From contig JACKQL020000165.1 in assembly GCA_018296165.2 (NCBI GenBank), forward strand, positions 1 to 64,000: a stretch of DNA of 64,000 bases, read 5' to 3'. The notes beneath the pieces were generated by a model, which saw nothing but the letters and a program-made list of their open reading frames with translations, ran no database searches and was not told the DNA's origin. Positions 61,751 through 64,000 of this stretch are shown here, in pieces. The stretch's first letter is position 1. Each line of letters starts with the position of its first letter. Made by a program: the position numbers and the translations under genes. The stretch is from Termitomyces sp. T153 (Eukaryota; Basidiomycota; Agaricomycetes; Agaricales; Lyophyllaceae).

Positions 61751-61975
61751 AGGGAGTAAGCTTAGAACCTATACCATCCCAGCTACCCTGTCCTATGAGC
61801 ACCTTCCAGTGGTGCATCAGGACTCTTGTGACAAAGAGTTCTTTGCCATCCAAGTACACATGAGATGGAGTAGAAAGAAACAAATTCACTTATGGGACAG
61901 CAAGAGAGCAAAGAGCAGTTGGAGGATGCTGTGTGTGTCATAGCTCATGCTTCAGCTTTATCAACTACTACTTGC
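61751..61975. other. Unassigned junction DNA
   Basis: About 200 bases between element C gag and the copia fragment. There is no frame or repeat that I can assign. Confidence 0.3.
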
Positions 61976-62470
61976 TCATGTCCTAAGTGTCAATGCATTT
62001 ATTATTAGGGCACCCTTCAGCCATATGGAAATCTATTATAAATGAAATCAATCTCCAGACTCACAGTATGTGACTATATACAAATATAACCAAAAAAGTA
62101 AGAGCAGTCCCCTGACAGTTTGCACATGCATTACCCTTAGTAGATTCTGTGAAGGCAATGGACAGTGATTGTTGGCATTTAGGACTGCAGGAAGTCATTG
62201 AGGGAAATCAATCTTAAGAAGGAAGTTATGTATACATAATGCTTACTGAGCTTCTCATGTCATAGCTATGTATTCTGCCTTCATAGTGCTTAGGACCACT
62301 ATTTGTTGTCTCTTGAAGCTCCATGAAATATGTCCACCACCTATCATAAAGATGTATCTAGATGTGGAACAGCATATGTCAGATCTCCTCTGTAATCTGC
62401 ATCTACATAGCTAATGGGTTTTGCATACCAGATAGCTTGGAGTAGGTGAATTAATAGTCTAAGGGCCCCT
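61976..62470 (-). mobile_element. Copia RNase H fragment, minus strand
   Basis: On the minus strand the translation contains SYVDADYRGDLTYAVPHLD and then, in a second register, MIGGGHISWSFKRQQIVVLS followed by TMKAEYIAM. This is the copia RNase H with its first catalytic Asp (VDADY) and the conserved W-x-S-x-R-Q and S-T-x-E-A-E-Y blocks, here with Lys for Glu. The fragment lacks the rest of the element. It is the complementary part to the copia relic at 9,370-13,530 but not contiguous with it. Confidence 0.75.
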
Positions 62471-62864
62471 TCACATACCTGTAAAGGCAACCTCTGGAGT
62501 GGTAAATTGGAGTCATGCAGCTAGCAGAGGGGAATTCAAAGTATATTAGCAGAGTAGACAACAATACAATTAGTAACTAATCACCTAGCAGAGGGGAATC
62601 CAAAGAGAACAAGTCTAAGAATCCCCACTGCTTGGCATGGTGCATCAGTGGACAGCAGAGGCATGGGGACTACTGTATAGAAGGCTGGAGCTATTTCTAA
62701 CCCTAGAACAATGATTGCTGAGATAATATAGAGAACTCTGCAGTTCTCTAGAGATTTCTGGAGTTCTAGAATGGGCTCCAGAGACATCAAAAAAGCTGCA
62801 GAAGTGCTGGAATAGGTTGTGGAGGTCAGAAATGGAAGTCCTCTAACATCACCCCCCCCCTCTG
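62471..62864 (-). repeat. Probable 3' LTR plus polypurine tract of a third LTR family
   Basis: On the minus strand AGAGGGGGGGGGTGA is followed by TGTTAGAGGACTTCC, the same kind of junction that marks the 3' LTRs of elements B and C. The LTR body would run left from 62,848; its far end is not defined. Within it a unit CTAGCAGAGGGGAAT occurs twice (about 62,519 and 62,584). No partner LTR was seen. Confidence 0.5.
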
Positions 62865-63381
62865 GCATGCAGCATCCTGATGTCAGGCAGCAGGTGTAGC
62901 TGTCCATAGAGGAGTTGGCATTGAGGCTTGGTCTAAAGATAGAAATCACATGTACTAGTGTAGGATCCAATATACCAGGACATCTGGGGCTACTAGTAGT
63001 TCTATGATACTAGCTCCAATGTCTTCCATCATTCAGAGTGCCCTATGATATAAGAGTTGTGGTGTTGCTCCACAATCTTCCAATAGAGCTCTGATATGTT
63101 GGACACATAGATATAGTCTCTAAAAGTCAGGATTCTGTCTTAGAGGGCCCATTTATCTGCATGGACTGCTTTGGCACCAGTGGTATGCCCCAACTTTAGC
63201 ATTTGAGCTGCTTGCACAACAAGTTCCTCCTGCTGACTGTCCTGATTACTCCATCATATGTTCCAGAGGATGTCCACCTCTGCTCCCTCAACAGCTAGAC
63301 CCTCTATGGCTTAGATTGCAAACAGTTCAGGGCAGAGGAGCACAATGTTGCTGTTATCCTCCCTCCTCTGTGCCACGTTAA
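62865..63381. other. Unassigned CpG-poor repeat DNA
   Basis: The stretch should be the 3' internal end of the element whose polypurine tract lies at 62,849-62,864. No protein domain is visible. It ends where a truncated LTR begins at about 63,382. Confidence 0.35.
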
Positions 63382-63882
63382 GCAATATCAAGACTAGAGT
63401 ATGACAAGCTACTTTACAACTTATATACTGACTACTGGAGAGCTCCAAGGAACAGCAGATGTGGTGGCAGGGCTTGACAGAGTTGTGCAGAGTTGATGGG
63501 TATTGGTTGTGATTAGGGGATGAGCTGCAGTGATATTCTGATAGGATCAGTTAAGAATGCAGGCCATTCTGAGGTTGTCATGATGCTCTGGGATTGGTTG
63601 AGCTGACTAGGGGGAGGAGTTAGTAACATGCAGTAGAGTCAGAAATGATAGAGGAGTGTCTCAGGGGTTCAGGAGAGTCAAGAGAAGTGTTGACAGCTGC
63701 AGAAAAGGCATCAGAGTTAGCCAGGAGGCTGTTGGAGTTTACCAGAGAAGTATTGGAGTTACTTGGAGTGGATGCTGAGAGTGTATGATGGTTAGGAGAG
63801 TTTGATGGAGCATTAGGAGAAATTCTGGGAGAGCAAGCAGGTTGGTAACAATGTTTGGGGGTCTAGGAAGTGGGTCATGACA
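63382..63882 (-). repeat. Truncated LTR of the element C family
   Basis: The segment beginning CAATATCAAGACTAGAGTATG and ending GGGTCATGACA matches the right half of the LTR at 53,395-54,431 (from about 53,965 on). The left half is missing. It lies directly against gypsy protease sequence on its right. Confidence 0.75.
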
Positions 63883-64000
63883 GCATCTGCTCATGTTTAC
63901 CTCTTTCTTGGTCCAATCTACCTCAGGGTTGTGCTTGCAGAGCCATGTGGAACCAAGGATCATGTCCTGCCTACTCAAGCTAGTAACAGCAAAAATAGCA
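63883..64000 (-). mobile_element. Gypsy protease fragment at window edge
   Basis: On the minus strand the translation has MSRQDMILGSTWLCKHNPEV and DWTKKEVNMSRC. This is the same segment as in element B (QDMILRFTWLCEHNPEIDW). It shows that another B-like copy, in minus orientation, extends beyond the window. Confidence 0.75.

Overview
The window looks like a piece of a filamentous basidiomycete (agaricomycete-type) nuclear genome. Host genes are cut by many 50-75 nt GT-AG introns, the protein families are fungal, and the intergenic DNA has normal CpG content. The repeat-rich parts are filled with Ty3/gypsy and Ty1/copia relics that have lost almost every CpG. All names below come from reading translations by eye; no database search was possible.

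Left part (1-35,700): a host-gene region built from duplicated genes. Two ZIP-family metal transporters lie as an inverted pair (2,966-4,353 + and 7,563-8,997 -) around a small hypothetical gene (6,135-6,779 +). A decayed copia element (about 9,370-13,530, -) follows and abuts a 3'-truncated multi-membrane-span gene (13,620-14,879, -). Two tandem secreted GH3 beta-glucosidase genes follow (17,652-20,708 and 22,674-25,706, both +). A second multi-span gene of the same family (26,081-27,440, +) has a probable one-base frameshift. Next is a sulfur amino-acid group: a degenerate aspartokinase-like gene (27,978-29,581, +), a C-terminally truncated O-acetylhomoserine sulfhydrylase relic (about 29,590-30,645, -) and an intact 454-residue sulfhydrylase (31,832-33,582, +). 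A 315-residue zinc-finger protein (34,479-35,667, +) is the last host gene.

Right part (36,100-64,000): a nested retrotransposon block. An old gypsy element A on the minus strand (about 36,600-51,300) is split by a solo LTR (37,625-38,682, 5-bp target duplication) and by a young full-length chromodomain gypsy element B (41,565-47,935, 440-bp LTRs, target duplication TCTTC). A degenerate relative of B (51,826-53,394) is followed by gypsy element C on the minus strand (53,395 to about 61,750). C carries two protease-like units in tandem, lacks the reverse transcriptase core, and has an antisense reading frame with a Zn2Cys6-like cysteine pattern between pol and its 3' LTR. Copia, LTR and gypsy scraps fill the right edge.

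Functionally the host part combines metal uptake, plant-polymer or glucoside breakdown and methionine synthesis. The common theme is recent local duplication followed by decay of one copy. No CRISPR, tRNA or rRNA gene was seen. The less ordinary things here are the antisense cysteine-cluster frame and tandem protease of element C, the duplicate-and-decay pattern, and the sharp CpG-depletion boundaries.
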